Assembly: GCA_036345935.2 (NCBI GenBank)
Contig: JADWOT020000001.1
Coordinates: forward strand, 8,163,046 to 8,227,045
DNA: 64,000 bases
Reading direction: 5' to 3'
Source: Taenia hydatigena
Taxonomy: Eukaryota; Platyhelminthes; Cestoda; Cyclophyllidea; Taeniidae
In this document: positions 34,232 through 47,995 of the stretch, piece after piece
Layout of the letters: the number at the start of each line of letters is the position of its first letter
Numbering within the stretch: the first letter of the stretch is position 1
The notes under the pieces: model-generated
Seen by the model: only the letters and a program-made list of their open reading frames with translations
The model's database searches: none
What the model was told of the DNA's origin: nothing
Made by a program: the position numbers and the translations under genes

Positions 34232-36453
34232 TAGAGTAAGTTCCAGTTTCACAATTGCATTGCCTGCAACTCTTTTAAATTGCTCTTTCAAAGTCCCGTT
34301 AAAACAAACACAATTTAAGCCGTGCTCAAGATTTCGGGTTACTTAATTCCACTGCATGAAAACCCACTACAGCCTTTAAAACAGTTTCAGGTCTCCTACA
34401 CCTCAGAATCGGACACCAACTCATGTCGAAGCTGAATCTACGACTAAGTGTTGACTAAAAACTGGCATGTGCACTACATTAACGAGAGGTCAACACACCT
34501 AAGGACTAAGGTTACGACCAGTGATGTGGCGGCTTATGAGCACTTAGAATGCGATCTAATCTGTCGATATGGGTACTATAACAGCGAGGGCAACCCAACT
34601 TTTCCAATGCAAAATCGCCAAAAGATTTGCCGACCTAAGGCGAAAACAAAACGTTGTTCGACGAACGCGTAAACGAGAAAAAGAGAAAACTTGAGCCTTA
34701 ATTTTTCATTCTACACATGCGGGCGAATCTGTTGGGTAAAATTGGTAAATAATGCAAAGGTTGTAGGCCGTAGGTTCCTGAGCCTCATTTTGGCCTCTAG
34801 TGCATCAATGGGTTCAGAACTGTGGATTTGTAGTTATTCTACCACTTAACCGTGAGGAATTGCTTGCAAGAAAACGGTTCCTGATGCTTCCTTTCCTTTG
34901 CTTCACTTCAGACAACTGTTGCTGACCTTAATGAAAAATTAAACTGCGCTCTGACTTCGACGAATAACCGTAGAAGTGCGACTTTCGAGGGCTTTCAAAA
35001 TGTGTGATTGAATCTCATGCATCTTTTTATTAATTGTGGAAGCAAAAAAGGTGATAATCGCGCGGCTTTGAAGTTGAAGGAGATGTATTGTAATTTAGTA
35101 TCCTTAATGCCAAAGTGTGAGTTCTTACTGGCCACCCTGTTACTTCATTTAAGTTTCATATATGGAGACCCAATTTCGTTGTAGGTAACTTTCATCCTGC
35201 CAACAGCAGCTGGTCAATGCTAAAGCGGTGTCGGAAGCATTTCTGCATAAAGATAACTCCTTAGTCTCCTCGAAAGGCGCTCTCGCTCCGTTTCTTGGTT
35301 GCATAGGCTAAAGAATACGTCTGCTCTGTACGATGCAGTGATTGGATAAGCTAAAGGGCCTGCCCTCTTTCATCTTCTATTTTGACAGCGTGCGCTTCAT
35401 TCGACGTTCCTTGGACGATGCGGCAAACCACATTCTCTTAACAACTAGTGAGCGCGTGGAGGCAAACAATCGATACCTTTCTCGTCTCTGCTAATTCGTG
35501 GGTGTGGCTGATTTTTTGATGACTGTCGCCCAGTAGTAGCTACAGTAAGTGTTCACCTCCCCTACCAACGCAACACATTTGGTGACCTGGCTCATCAAAT
35601 GGGCTAGATGTCAATTTCATATTGTTGGTTCTCTATCGGTTTGCAATGGTTTGGTCGAATTTAAGGTGGTGGAGTAGGTGTGGGGCTATTTTGGTAAATA
35701 GATGCACTTATTTTTATGAAAAGGTTATCGATGGCAATGGAGTAATCAAGCACTCTGCTGTGGTAAACCTGTGGAAAGTGGGGCGGGAGAGGTCGTGTTG
35801 TGTGAGCTAATCATCTCTTTTCTGTAGTGCGCTATATGATTTTATTTATTTAGGCGTGTTTTCGGTAGTGGATTTTTGACCCGAACAAAAGCAAGGCGAC
35901 ACAATACGTAGAGTCGTAGTGTTCTCTATCCTTCTATTCGATGTCATGATTATTTCCTTAGTTACATTTTCGCGCATTTGACGTCAGCACTCGATTTTTT
36001 TAATTCATTGTGATCCTAATCTTTTTACTATAGACGAAGGCAGGAGGCGGATTATTGAATGGAAGCATTAAATACTATCAACATCAAGTTGGTACTTCCC
36101 TCCGACTGCCGACTATAGTGCGGTTAGGCTAAGGGTTTGCTTTGAGGTGAAGGCGGCAACAAGATTTCCCATGTTTACACCAAAAGAACAGATTTTGGGA
36201 AATTTTGTGGAAGTTAAGTGCGAATGATGAGCAAGCTTATGTTCTAAGTTCAGCAGAGTCTACGTGATGTGATTTCTAGACAGATGTCGATTCCTCCATG
36301 TTAATTAACTTGCAAATGCTGATTTTGGTTGGTTTTTAGCTTTTATCCTTGGCTTGATTTTTATGGCTGCCCTTTGTCATTGTGAAATGTTATCATCCGC
36401 TCGGTTGCTTTCTTCACATAATGACTCTATACTCCGCTACCTATTTACGTTTA
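34232..36453. other. Gene-poor stretch
   Basis: A Lys/Arg-rich 74-codon plus ORF (34448-34672) and little else. No motif. Confidence 0.5.
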
Positions 36454-36661
36454 CTTCACTGTGACCCAACTTTTCATAAAGACGAAAAGTTTGATGCGGC
36501 AAAGGCAGTGATCGACACCGCATTGTTGAACCTGCAACCCCCTACCACCTTGAGCCTCTTGCTGCAGCACTGTCATCGCGACCACGAATTCGGACATCAC
36601 TGACGGTCTGTCCGTGAGGTTATGGATGCGGTCGCACAGGCTCTGGAGGTGGCAGAACCTG
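36454..36661 (+). pseudogene. Possible exon with internal TGA, ending at a donor
   Basis: The plus frame reads DPTFHKDEKFDAAKAVIDTA, then LLQHCHRDHEFGHH, a TGA at 36601-36603, then RSVREVMDAVAQALEVAEPG up to a donor CCTG|GTAAAA (last exon base 36661). Amphipathic, Asp/Glu/Ala-rich composition on both sides of the TGA in one frame suggests an exon inactivated by one nonsense change. The family is not recognised. Confidence 0.33.
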
Positions 36662-39600
36662 GTAAAAATGTGGTTCTTGTTGCTTGTCGATGCTTTAGAG
36701 AAGGGAAAGAAAGGGACTTTAAGACTTGCTTTGTCCGAAATGTATGTGTTTTGCTCGGATTAAATTGGACTTTTCTTGCTAATCAGTAATCAGTTTTAAT
36801 TTAACATCCAAATATTTGTTTTCCTCCTTCGAGTCAGCTGAAAGCTGCTGAAGATTTTTGGCAGCTGGCTATCACCTCGATGCAGATTCAGGTTTTCCTT
36901 TGCCGATGTTGTGTCTTAGGATCTGTGAGGGATTTGAAAGATCACTCTACGCATGATTTACCCTTTCAAAAATTAGTTAGCCTTATTGACTAAGAGTCTG
37001 AACTACCGAAACTGGTGTTTGATTGTCGAATATGGCTGATTGTATTGTACAACTTAATTTTGTTTAAGCAACCCAATCGGGTGACTCAACTTGTCCGGAG
37101 TTGCACTGGTTCCGATTTTACATCGCGGTTATGATATAACCTGCTGCCAAAAATTCGTCAACCTTATGCAAACCATCTATCGTTTGTTTTTTTTTTTGTC
37201 AAACAACATTTTCTCGCTTATCGCCTTCACTTTTGCCGTTACCAAGTCGTAGGGCGCTTTGTAATGCACGGATGGTTGGAAAAGTTCGTACGGTTTTTGG
37301 TGTAACCCGTTGCAGCACGTTGTGAATCACGTGCATCAGTATCGATGCGATGCTTACTGCTGTTTGATGCTTTGATTTCTGTTACCTTTGGGTTGAAAGC
37401 GATGGGAATGTAATGCAGTTCCAGGGCTGAGGTAGAGGACTGACATTCTTCGAACATTTTTGTACAGCATTTGAATAGGCGTAGCAGGTAGCATCAAAGT
37501 GTACCACTTGTAATTAACTGGCTTAAACGATTCGGTTTTTGTGTTGATAAGCCACCCGAAGGACATCGCATTTGGAAAGACTCCCCATTTTGAGTGACAA
37601 AGAATAACTTATGACTTTTGTCTGATCTCATCCGAGATTGATGTGTCAGCAGCGATGAGACAATTAGCTCACTCCTACGCCGGCATCGAAGTGGCTGTCG
37701 TCGTGGAGGCTGGGCATACAGCTACCATTTACACGCCACACAGTAGGATTGATAGGCCATGTAATTGTTAGTCGTGCATCTTCACACTCGTGTAGGGTGG
37801 ATGACTGGCCGAGTGACTGACTGGAAGAATGACTTATGGTGGGGAATGGCTTGTGCTGCCATGGTTGCTAAGTGATCAAAAATTTCATTACTGTTTTCTC
37901 TCAAACCATCTACTCGTAGATCTAAAGCGCGCACTACCCTGTGCCCAAAAGACTGCTTTGTTCGTGCTTGTGAAGGGCTGCAGACGCTGTTGTCCACGAT
38001 GAATCGTTCGCTTACAAAGGCCGAACGTTGCTGATGTCCTCGATCTATCTACTTGGGGAATTCGCTACGAGTGGGGGATGTTTGGGAGAAACATCTTGAA
38101 AATAGTAAGGTCAGTGATTCGGTCGAAGGGCAGTGCTGCGCCTAGAGGGCAAAACAATGCTTTACAACATTGATTTTGCGGTGTCGTACGATTTTGGAGC
38201 AATTCGATTTCGCTTGGTTGGCATGCAGTGTTAAAAATGATTCCTGAAGCGTTGAGGGTGTCTGCAGAAGTCATTATCTCCTGCCTTGTTAGGCAGTAAA
38301 AAAGGGACACACAGTGCACATGGTTTGAGCAAATGCAAGCGATGAAACTTAGGTTGGCGTGTATTCTCTCCCAGTATTTAGCGGTAGTTGCAAGTCACCT
38401 ATATGAGTTTGTGATCGAACGCAGATCAGAATACACAAACAGAACCAACTCTGCACCTCTCCTTATCTTATTTACTGCCATCCGAATTCCGCATACGTTT
38501 CTTTAAGTATTGTGGCTTCACACCAACGTAGTTTTAGCCCGATGAAATCGACGTTGCTAGGATGGGTGGTGGACCGAGTATTTTCGATGATAAAGATAAC
38601 AAACGCTGTTCTGATGCAAATACCATGGCTCCATGAAAGAAGTAGCCAATGTCATCACATCTACAATTCGCTTAGTAAAAAAATAAAGAGGGCTTGGCAA
38701 ACGTTCTGCAAATTACCCATTATTCATGACGAAAGTATCTTTGGTTCCACCAAACACAAGTAGGCGAATGTCTCAGCACATTCATTCCATCCATTTTTCA
38801 TTTCGATCAACTGTCGCTTCAAAATTATTGCAACTTTATGTTTCGTCTTAGATATTTTAAATTTAATGCCTCGAATATTGCATATTTAAATCTGATTTTA
38901 CTATCCAACCTGTTGTGATGACCCAATACCAGCCCTAATATCCTAAATATTTGTGGCATCTTGATGGTGTAAAGCAGGCAAAGGAGACGCAAAGGGATGT
39001 AATAGTGCCTCATTTTTGCCGTTGCTGCCTTTCTGAATGTAGACCTTTATGCAAAATGCAGTAATCGAGGTCTACTCTTTCCTGCTCTATTCAAAAATGT
39101 AACCAGGACGATCATACTAGCATCATGATGGTCGAATGCACCACGTGAGAGAAGCATTTATTCGCTTCAATGTTTTCCAGTCTAATTAGTCTTATCCACC
39201 GTTGACATGACCGCAATGATGAAAGATTCACCAGAACCTGGTTTCAGCAAAATTAGTGAATTTCTAATTCCTCGAAACGATGGAGATGAGAATAATATCA
39301 TAAACAAGTGAATTCATTGAAATGAGATGCAAAACACGTCAAATATGAAATAATCCGATCAAGCGTTTATTCACACTCACATTCTCAACAAATGCTCAAT
39401 CCGATGGAGCAGCTAGAATCGTACTGTGGCTTATGAACGGCACCTCGAAATCACCTTCGTTGAAGTCGAGACGAAATCGTTTTATGCGTGCATGATAGGA
39501 ATTCTATAAGTCAAGTAATTAGTGGCTGAACACTAGCACTTCACATATGTGTGGAGGCGACAAAGATTATAACTCCTAAATTCCACCAAAACATGCCCTG

Positions 39601-42600
39601 TGCACAGTTGCAATGCGACGCATGCACAAAAATGTTAGGAGAAAGCACAAAGTCCCACCGTGTGTTGATATCAACGCACATATATGTACACATGTACAAT
39701 GATTGTGGATTAAAATGCAAAAAAATTCTTTTTCATAATGTTTTGCGCGATTTCATGCAAAATGAAACCCAATCTTTTGATATATTTGCTCCTTCAGGCC
39801 ACAATAATTTATAAGTCTGCACAAATGTATTTTACTCATTATCTCTACAAGCGTTGCCTCTATTTTGGTAATAACAAAAACTCAATGTTATCCTTGGATT
39901 TTCAACACAATTCACACTTTACTACGTCGTATTTCTAGAAGATCACACATGATTGGTGCGCCATAATGACCACACACATCTTCACTACTCTCACTAACGT
40001 TTGGAGACTTACAGTGAGAATTTGGTAAAGGTCACTGCAGTTAGCTGCGCCCTTTGTTTGCCCATGATTATTTTGTACTAACGAACTCCTAATCAGTTTA
40101 AGCCTGCCTCAAAGACACTCGCCATGCCCTGCAATGATGGGGCAATCCTTAATCCAAGGTGACAAACCAACCCTTCATCGTGACTGAAGGTGTTATGACT
40201 ATAAAGTGAAAAGGGTACTGAGCCACTCTTGCAAGTGCAATCATAAAATGTAAGATGAATTTAGGAGCAGAACATGGGTCAATGCAATCTTCCATTTAAT
40301 ATTATTGCTCCTAATGACTTGGACAAGCTGGAAGGTGTAACGAGACATAGGCAATCACAGTGACCCATGACGACGGGTCGCAAAATGTGTTAGCACTGAG
40401 TTGTCTGTGTAAAATAATTCGAATTCCTATGCCCAAACAAGTTTGTGCGCATCCCTAAGAAGTGGCCAAAAGTTTAAAAGGTATAAGTCAACCCGTCCTA
40501 AATAAATTAACGAAAGTAAACAAAAATCAACTCAGCAAAAACCATTTGGGAGCGATCAAGGAGAAATTGAGGTCGCACGCTTTGATTTAAACGAAGGTCT
40601 AACATTTTGGTGGTGTCAGCAAGAGGCATGTGCTTGAGTGCCTCCAGACCTAAACAAATGCGCATGTTATGCCACCGCCTCCATACACACCTTCACCTAG
40701 TTTGAACTAACTCATATCTGTCCCTTTTTTGGGAATTGATATTCCTTTAGCAAAGTACACCATGGATGGCATGGATTACGTGCTCGTTCTATGACTGTTG
40801 CTTGAAGCGAAATAAACAATTGAATGTGACTCGTTGATAGCACTAAGCACTTAATGGCGTGGCATAACTGGGACTGAGGTTAGTTGGATGACAAATAGCG
40901 AGATCCTTAAGGCTGTTTAATAAATAATTGTTCCAATATTCAATGGCATATCCCAGAGTTTATGAACTGATTTATTTTGCAGAGAAGGAAGAACTTTGTG
41001 TTTGCTGCATTTTCTAAAATTTCTCCGCCTAATACTGCTCCTTTCCTTCGCTTAGTCTTTTCAAAGCGCAAAAAATCTTGTTCCTGGCTTTATCATCAGG
41101 CAGTGATTTGGAAGTTTGATAAGAAAACAGAATGCAGATGTAAAACAGAAGTGGAAATATGTAGAGCTACAGTCTTCACCCAGTTTGCGTTTCGTTGGAA
41201 AAGAGTAAAAATTCTACTGGTCGCGCATATGCTGTAGATGGGCTTAATGCAGCATTGTTATTAGCCTCTTCCAATTAAAGGTGCACTGGACGTAACTTGG
41301 AAGATAAGTAGCTTATTGTCTTGTAAAGTAAAGATTCAACTAATGGTAATGTCAATTGAGAGGAAGAAAACACGAGCACGTTAGCGCAAGGATTTTCCTT
41401 GGGTGTATTTCGTGCGAGTTAGCGTGACCAACCCACCGAAGTGGTGGTGTTGAGTGAAGTGTGAATTCTTGTCCCCGATAAAGGTGGTACGAACATCTCG
41501 AGGTTAACATTAGAGGTTGTACAGAGCAGTGCTTTCCTATCCGTAGACGAAATGTGCTTGCTATAACACTAGATGAATGCCAAAAGAACTGAAGCCCTTA
41601 GTGAGGAGTCAGGAGTAGCTGGGGTGGTATAAAAAAGGGGAGTGAGAGAGTATGCGATTGGTAAGGAAAGTTGAGAGTTGAGTAGTAAATATCAAAAGAG
41701 CGTTTGTGGCAAGGAATGCCATGCGTGTACGGCCATGGGTATAGCAGTCCACCGGGGTTATGCTACGCCGGTCCGGGTTTGTACTTAAGTACGTTTCAGT
41801 AAACTGCAACAGAAACTGAAAGCTTGGAGTCGCTGGCACACTTTGCTAAATTTCAATAATTAGCACTCCATTTCGATTCTTTCTGCGACTTTGCCTGCTT
41901 CTGCACTTTTATTCACAGATTTGCGCCATTCCGTGCAGTCGATTCCTATCTCATCATACTCTTTTCCTTCGCAATGTATTTGCTTGCAAGTTATTACACG
42001 CATATACTACTTTGTTGAATAAGGTAGCACTATTACAGTCGTGGTGCATCGGGTACACAAAGACGAAGCAGGCATGACAACTGTAGTCTCAAAGCATTTG
42101 GTAAAAGCACGCTTCTACCACTTGTCTGATAACGTAAGTGACAGGAAGTATCCTGCGCGATGATGCAGAGCGATTGTTGCATAAACGCGCACAAGTTGGA
42201 TGTGGCCATTTCTCGACACCTGCTGCCGTGCAATTTCAAACGTGTGTGTGCGCCATTTGCGAAGCTGCACAGGAGAGAGACCGGTCCAAATGGGAATGCA
42301 TAAGATCGCTACACTGTTACCTCGCCTTCGGTGTCATTGCATGTGCATTAATGCCAAACGCTTGATTTCTAAGATCTGCTTTTCCTCCTTTAGTCATAAC
42401 ATCTACTTGGCAAGCTTTTGAGCAGCTTTAACCAAATGCGGCACGCAACAACGTGCTTCAGTTGTGTTCTTTAAACAGGTATGATTAGAAAGTAGGTAAT
42501 AGCCTTTGTCGGTTAATTACGCAACTATTAAGGTGCAAAATATTCCAGCCTCAACTGCCTTTGATACGAAAACCAAAGTAAATGAATTCGAAGAACCCAT

Positions 42601-42924
42601 GCTTTTCCATACATTAAACGCTTACCCATCTCTGCCTTTTGCATGACTCATGCGCCCCCTGAGAGCTTGTTCGTAAATCCCAATGACGCAGTTGTCCTCC
42701 AGCAATCTACTTTGCGTTTTACGAATTCTTTCTACTCGTATTATTTGACAGATTTACAAATTTATTAATTTGATAAAATTGTATCAACCCAACTTGCGTT
42801 TTAATTGATTTGAATTAATGCATAGGAATCGCTAGCAACCCAGTGGTAGCGAACAGATTAGTCCATGTGTGGCAGCTGTTGCCAAATTGGCATTGTCTGT
42901 TTTTAGGTCCGCTTCATTTGAGCA
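36662..42924. other. Long gene-poor stretch
   Basis: Only short ORFs on both strands. 42138-42365 has a Cys-rich plus frame (CVCAICEAAQERDRSKWEC) reminiscent of the R2 family's CGECLAIDREWC patch, but the DNA similarity is too weak to call it a copy. Confidence 0.45.
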
Positions 42925-43195
42925 AGATGTGCTTCACATAGACAGGAAGTTGGTTGATGTCGAATTCCACATTGCTATTAGTGCCTTTATGATACGGTAA
43001 TCGAACTTGTTGATACAATGCTCTCAAAAGTTTGTATTTTGCAATTTTCACAGCTCATCGGTTGCCTTGTGTAAAACTTTGATGACGAGTTGTAACTGAA
43101 CGTGACCCACCTCCTGTGGACATGCGACTCGACAAACCTCACAATCGCATACAACTCGACCACATTTATAAATGCTACATTTTGACAAATGCATT
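42925..43195 (-). repeat. Dispersed repeat family R4, copy 1
   Basis: This aligns with 45735-45985: GCTCATCGGTTGCCTTGTGT / GCTCATCGGTTGCCCTGTGT, AAAGTTTGTATTTTGCA / GAGAGTTTGTATTCTTGCA, ACCTCCTGTGGACA / ACCTCCTGTAGACA and CAATCGCATACAACTC / CAACCGCATACAATCC. On the minus strand one frame reads as a Cys-rich stretch (CSIYKCGRVVCDCEVC, then QLQLVIKVLHKATDEL) before a stop. This suggests a coding origin, but no family is recognised. Confidence 0.8.
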
Positions 43196-45734
43196 GGGAC
43201 ACGATTGTCTCCTCATTTCTCATTTATTTCTCTTTGGCTACCTCCTTTCACTCACCTCTTCCTGTGTGATTTTCACCTCCGTCTTGAACCCACGCATTCA
43301 TCACCAAATTCACCTATTGCATAGCCTGCTATATCGCATTCCTCCAATTCTCCCTCTCAATTAACCCACTTCTAGACAAGATGACGAAAGTAAGTGGCCA
43401 TTGCAATCTCACAAACTTTACATCAGATGTTTGTATCAAGCCCCCTTTCTCCACTTCTTCAACGCGAGCATCTGCATGAACTTTTTCGTTGTAACTTTCA
43501 CTTTAACATCCTACATGCCTCTTCGGCCAAAATATATTCATTCTAGAGACATAGAAGCATGAGATTATTCAACCGGCAAGATGGCGGCGTTAAGAAACTG
43601 TGGATGCCACCATTAATGATGAGTGGTGGGCAGGTTCGTGCAAGTAATTTGAGGTGTTATCTTCCTCACCATTGCCATACCAACTTCTACTCTTCTTCAA
43701 GACTGGATTCATTCGACAAGCTAAAGGAGATGTAGGAAGTGTGCTCTAAAACCCACCTGTTTGACGATGAAATCGCTACAGACTGACCCATTCACCTATC
43801 TGACTACCTTTGGAGCCCCCTCACAGGTAGTGTCCTTCCAGAGAAGTGCTTTTGCATTCCTTCCTTTCCATGATGCAACACGTGTGCATCTAACCTCAAG
43901 TCTCAAGCACACAATGCTGCCAACTAACGCCAACTGCAAGGATAACCCGTTATCAATCCACACACATAAATGCACACTACGCTTCAACCGGCAATGCTTG
44001 TTCCACCTGCGTATATTATTGTTGGAAAGTGCTACGCATTTGCGCACTGCCTTAACTCTCCCTCCCGAATAGGTGGGTCAGCAACGCAAGAAATGGACGA
44101 ACGTGGACTACTTGCCCTGTATCCATCAAACGAAAAACCTCACCGAGTGGCCCTGTCTACTATAAACACCCACTATGTAACTGCGCCAATCAGCAAATTT
44201 ATGTTGGTTAGAGGGTATACTTGACTAAGTGGCAAACAAGGCATTTTGGCCAGTCTACTAGATCTGGAGTTTAGTCTGGCTGGCCCACACATTCAAACAA
44301 CAGTGACAAATGCCTTGCAGTAACTCTGGAAGTGGCTTTAGACTTGGCTTTGATAACTTAGGCATAAAGCATTACACTGCAATCTTCATCCACCCTTGTG
44401 ATCAGCAAAGTGTAGGGGTAGCCCCAGGCAACTGACTTCAGCTTCCATTAAAAATGGTCCACTGTACCTCAAACACACCTGCAGTCGAGTATCACGTTTT
44501 CGGAATCAGCCTTTATTGCCAGCTTTCAAAAGCTTCTTTGGGCGCTTTGAAGCATTGGCGTTAGAATTGCGGATGGTTAGTCTTGTGAGGCACTCACGGC
44601 TCTTTTTTTCATCCCAACTAGGCTGTTTCTGTCTTCTTGATAGAATCCTCCTTGTAAACTACAAATTCACCTTCGTGATGTGCTTTGATCCTAGTCCTAT
44701 TCAGCGTTGTCCTCCGACTCAAAACATGGCTTCTATTAAATGGATGTGGGTCGTTCAAGTGTACTATAAGATTTATCCAAATGAGCTTGTCTTTATCACC
44801 ATAGGATGGTGCACTTCTTGCCCTCACTGAATTGTACTTCCTCTTTGTTTTCTTGTCGCCTAAACGGCCTTTTAAGACCGCTTTCGTAAATTTTTTGCAA
44901 ACCTGCTGGTAGTTCCTCTCCTTCATTCTTTAACGAGTCTATTTATTGGAGGGCTTTAGCATTTAAAGTATAGAAAATTAAGCCAATCGAGGTTTAGCAG
45001 AAATTGTCTTACACGGAAATAAATTCGGTGTTGGAGCAGACATAATTGCAGTTAGGTGGCAAAAAGCAAATGCATATTGAGACATCTGCATTTTTCTTTG
45101 TAGAACCTGCGCTTTTCTTTTGACGTTCACTCGATCATGATGGCAGACTCGTATTAGACCATTCACATTGGCGCTGCAATCAACCTCTCATCCCTTCTCC
45201 ACGTGCACTGCATCACAGCTTCCAATCTCGCGTGACTTACGATGTCACCAGGAGTAGTGCGAGCTCTTCACCAACCCATTCACCCATTCGGATAGATCCA
45301 TCAACACTAGAAGCATTAATTGCCAGACGGTTTGATGTCACCCACTTCGCCTATTCTATTTTTGCTCACTTTTTCCGCTGGGCGATTCACACCATGCTAC
45401 ACCGTGTCTCATCTTTTTAGCAGTGGCACAAATGTATGCATTGAGATGAAGAGCGAAGCATGGCATGGCCAGAGGGGATTCGAAACCGCAGCTGGACGAC
45501 TATGAACAGAATAGGGGGACGCTCCCTGTCTATGAATGTCATGCTTCCAGCACGTGGCACGTATTATCCTCGTCGCGGAATTACGTACAGCTGTTAAGCG
45601 TTACGACGACGTCCAGTCAAGCGTCGGAATAGCACAGATTACAGCTTCAGAGTTCGTCAGTGGGGTCAGTTATTCTTAGCAAACATTGAGCAGTTCCAAG
45701 AGTAATTGCATTTACCACCGTCAATATAGTCGAG
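43196..45734. other. Gene-poor stretch between R4 copies
   Basis: Contains ORFs of 80-104 codons in opposite-strand pairs (for example 44516-44830 plus and 44926-44618 minus, the latter Lys/Arg-rich). None is recognised. Confidence 0.5.
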
Positions 45735-45985
45735 CAGCATTGAGATGTGCAAGGAAATGAAGACACAAGTTGAGTAGGAAGATGAGGTGCATTTTATGAA
45801 GCGGCAGTCGAAATCTTTGCTACAGTGCTCTCGAGAGTTTGTATTCTTGCATTTTTCACTGCTCATCGGTTGCCCTGTGTAAAATTTTGATAGCGAGTCC
45901 TATCTGAGCGCAATCTACCTCCTGTAGACAAAGACTTGACAAACTTCTCAACCGCATACAATCCCATTACACTTGCAAATACAAC
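45735..45985 (-). repeat. Dispersed repeat family R4, copy 2
   Basis: Same orientation as copy 1, 2.8 kb away. The frame that is open in copy 1 has several stops here (after CICKCNGIVCG), while a different frame gives a 66-codon Cys- and Ser-rich ORF (45866-45666). Both copies look decayed. Confidence 0.75.
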
Positions 45986-47995
45986 CTAATGTGAATTAAG
46001 GCACCATCAGTATGGGATTCCATATCCATGCTCCACCGCTAGTCCAAACACACACAGTTGCTGAGGTTGGGAAGAAAAGTGAAAGGTTGCGATAGGCGTA
46101 CACCGCAGTACAGCCCAGGCGAACGCTTGAGCAGTGCTGAATAGGGACCAATAATTACAGGTTAGGTGGACTTTGAATTCTCGCCTCTTAGAGGATGTAA
46201 AAATGTTTTCAATCAATCCCCCTTCTTTCTAGTAGTTGTCCACATGACATGAGATCGCCATTACTGCTTGCAGGAGGTTAGGGATCTCAGTTTTGAAATA
46301 ACTTTTCCTTGACATAAACGCTCAAAAGTGACGTATGATGCGTAGTTGGTAGCACAACAAAAGCACGAGAAGGAGATTCGTGAAAAGGCCTCGTTTTAAA
46401 GGCAACTAGCACGCACCTGTCTACTGCCACGCAACAAACTTGTTTTTATGGTGCAAATCTTGTATCGTGTCACCACCCACCTCCATTTATTTCTTAGGTC
46501 TAAGCCGAAGAAGGAAGGACGGAAGCTACAAGTGCTTGGCAATCCACTAAGAGAGATTAAGAGGTGCTCAACATGCTCTGATCAAATGGAGCTGATTGAA
46601 ACACAAGTCATGCTGCATTCTGGACTTGCAATCAAATGGCTGTTGCATCGTAGTAATAGCTCTACAGTATTTATTCACATTAGTAGTTTAGTCGATCGTT
46701 ACACAGACAAGCGGCTTCGAAGAAATCCTTGGCGCGACTACATTACCGTTGAAATACTACAAACTTCTTCGCCAATACCCTCTGCATAATGATGTGAGAA
46801 CGGATAATTTTGTGACGGATGTGTTTGTGTATTTCTTTCATACTCGATACAGAGTTGTTGAGTTATCTGTACAGTAAATGCTTACTCGACATCATCAATA
46901 GGCATGACCCCATCTTCTCGAATCCCAGCTCTATGTGTTTATCACAATATGACTAGTTATCTTCTTTGTAACTGTGGTTTTTAGCCACGGGTGAGGTGCC
47001 AGCGGTTTTCTAAGAGAGTGGATTAAGTCAACTGACATTATATTGTATGTATTTCGTTGCTAGAATTAGAACAATGCTCAACCTAACTTGAAGAGCATCG
47101 AAGAGATTGTTGCCCACCACCAGACACTAGTCCTCGTCAGCATGACCAATGGAGTGACTTCAGAGCACAGCCGTTTGCACTGCGTGGATGAAGTGGTCTG
47201 CCAAGTAGGTGGGGTTGAAGACGATGTACTGGGGGATCTGCCAGTCAATTAGAAGGTCCACTGCTTACATCGTGATGACAAAACTGAGTTTCATCCGATG
47301 GCATTGGCCGAGATATTTGCCCTAAGAGAGCCGTTAGGTGGGTTAGATGCCACTACAATTCCGCTGTAATGTACTCTGCACATCCATTGATTTTGCGTGC
47401 AAAGGAAATTTGTGCTATTTTTAATGGCCTAATGCTTCTTGGAAGTGGAATACGGAAAAGGCGGGGGAGAAAGGAGGCAGTGGAGGCGGAGGTCAAGTCA
47501 ACTTGTACACTTTTGACTATAGTGGTACTGGCGCAAAACCTTGGTAGGCCACGACAAGAGTGTTGCTGATGCAGTGATGGTCAAAAATGGCTCTTGCTGA
47601 AAGACGTGCCACATCTCAGCTATTTTTTACAGCGTTATTTAACAGCATGAAGTGTATGTAAATAGTTTTCGCGTCTCATAAAATGCTGGGCATAATGCTT
47701 GGCATGGCGATGTGAGCATCAAGACGGAGACTCTGTCACCTTAGACAATGTTGTGATGTCATCAGGCCTCAAATCAACTTATAGGTGATGCTTAATCACG
47801 TGGGGACAAATGCGTGTTTCGTGAGGTCACACGATGCAATCAATGGGCTGTATTAGACTGCGTGATTATTTGACCTCACGTGACACCAATGGCATGACAT
47901 TTATTTGGCTGATCGCAAGCACAGTCAAAGCAAAATTTTAGCATAGCTTAATGAATTTTTATACACAAATTATATTTGTGGTAAACTTTCGGCAT
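45986..47995. other. Gene-poor stretch around R3 copy 3
   Basis: A 113-codon plus ORF (46448-46789) runs into the R3 copy antisense to that family's apparent coding sense, so it is probably spurious. Otherwise nothing is seen. Confidence 0.5.
46735..46955 (-). repeat. Repeat family R3, third partial copy
   Basis: Plus-strand text ACTTCTTCGCCAATACCCTC, CATAATGATGTGAGAACGG, GATACAGAGTTGTTGAGTTA and ATGACCCCATCTTCTCGAAT matches the end of the 24800-25245 arm and the reverse complement of the 23.5-kb arm. Only the outer part of the unit is preserved. Confidence 0.75.

Noticed and set aside
46448..46789. 113-codon plus ORF as a gene
   Set aside because: Its 3' end lies antisense to the R3 family's apparent coding sense, and the frame is not kept in other copies.
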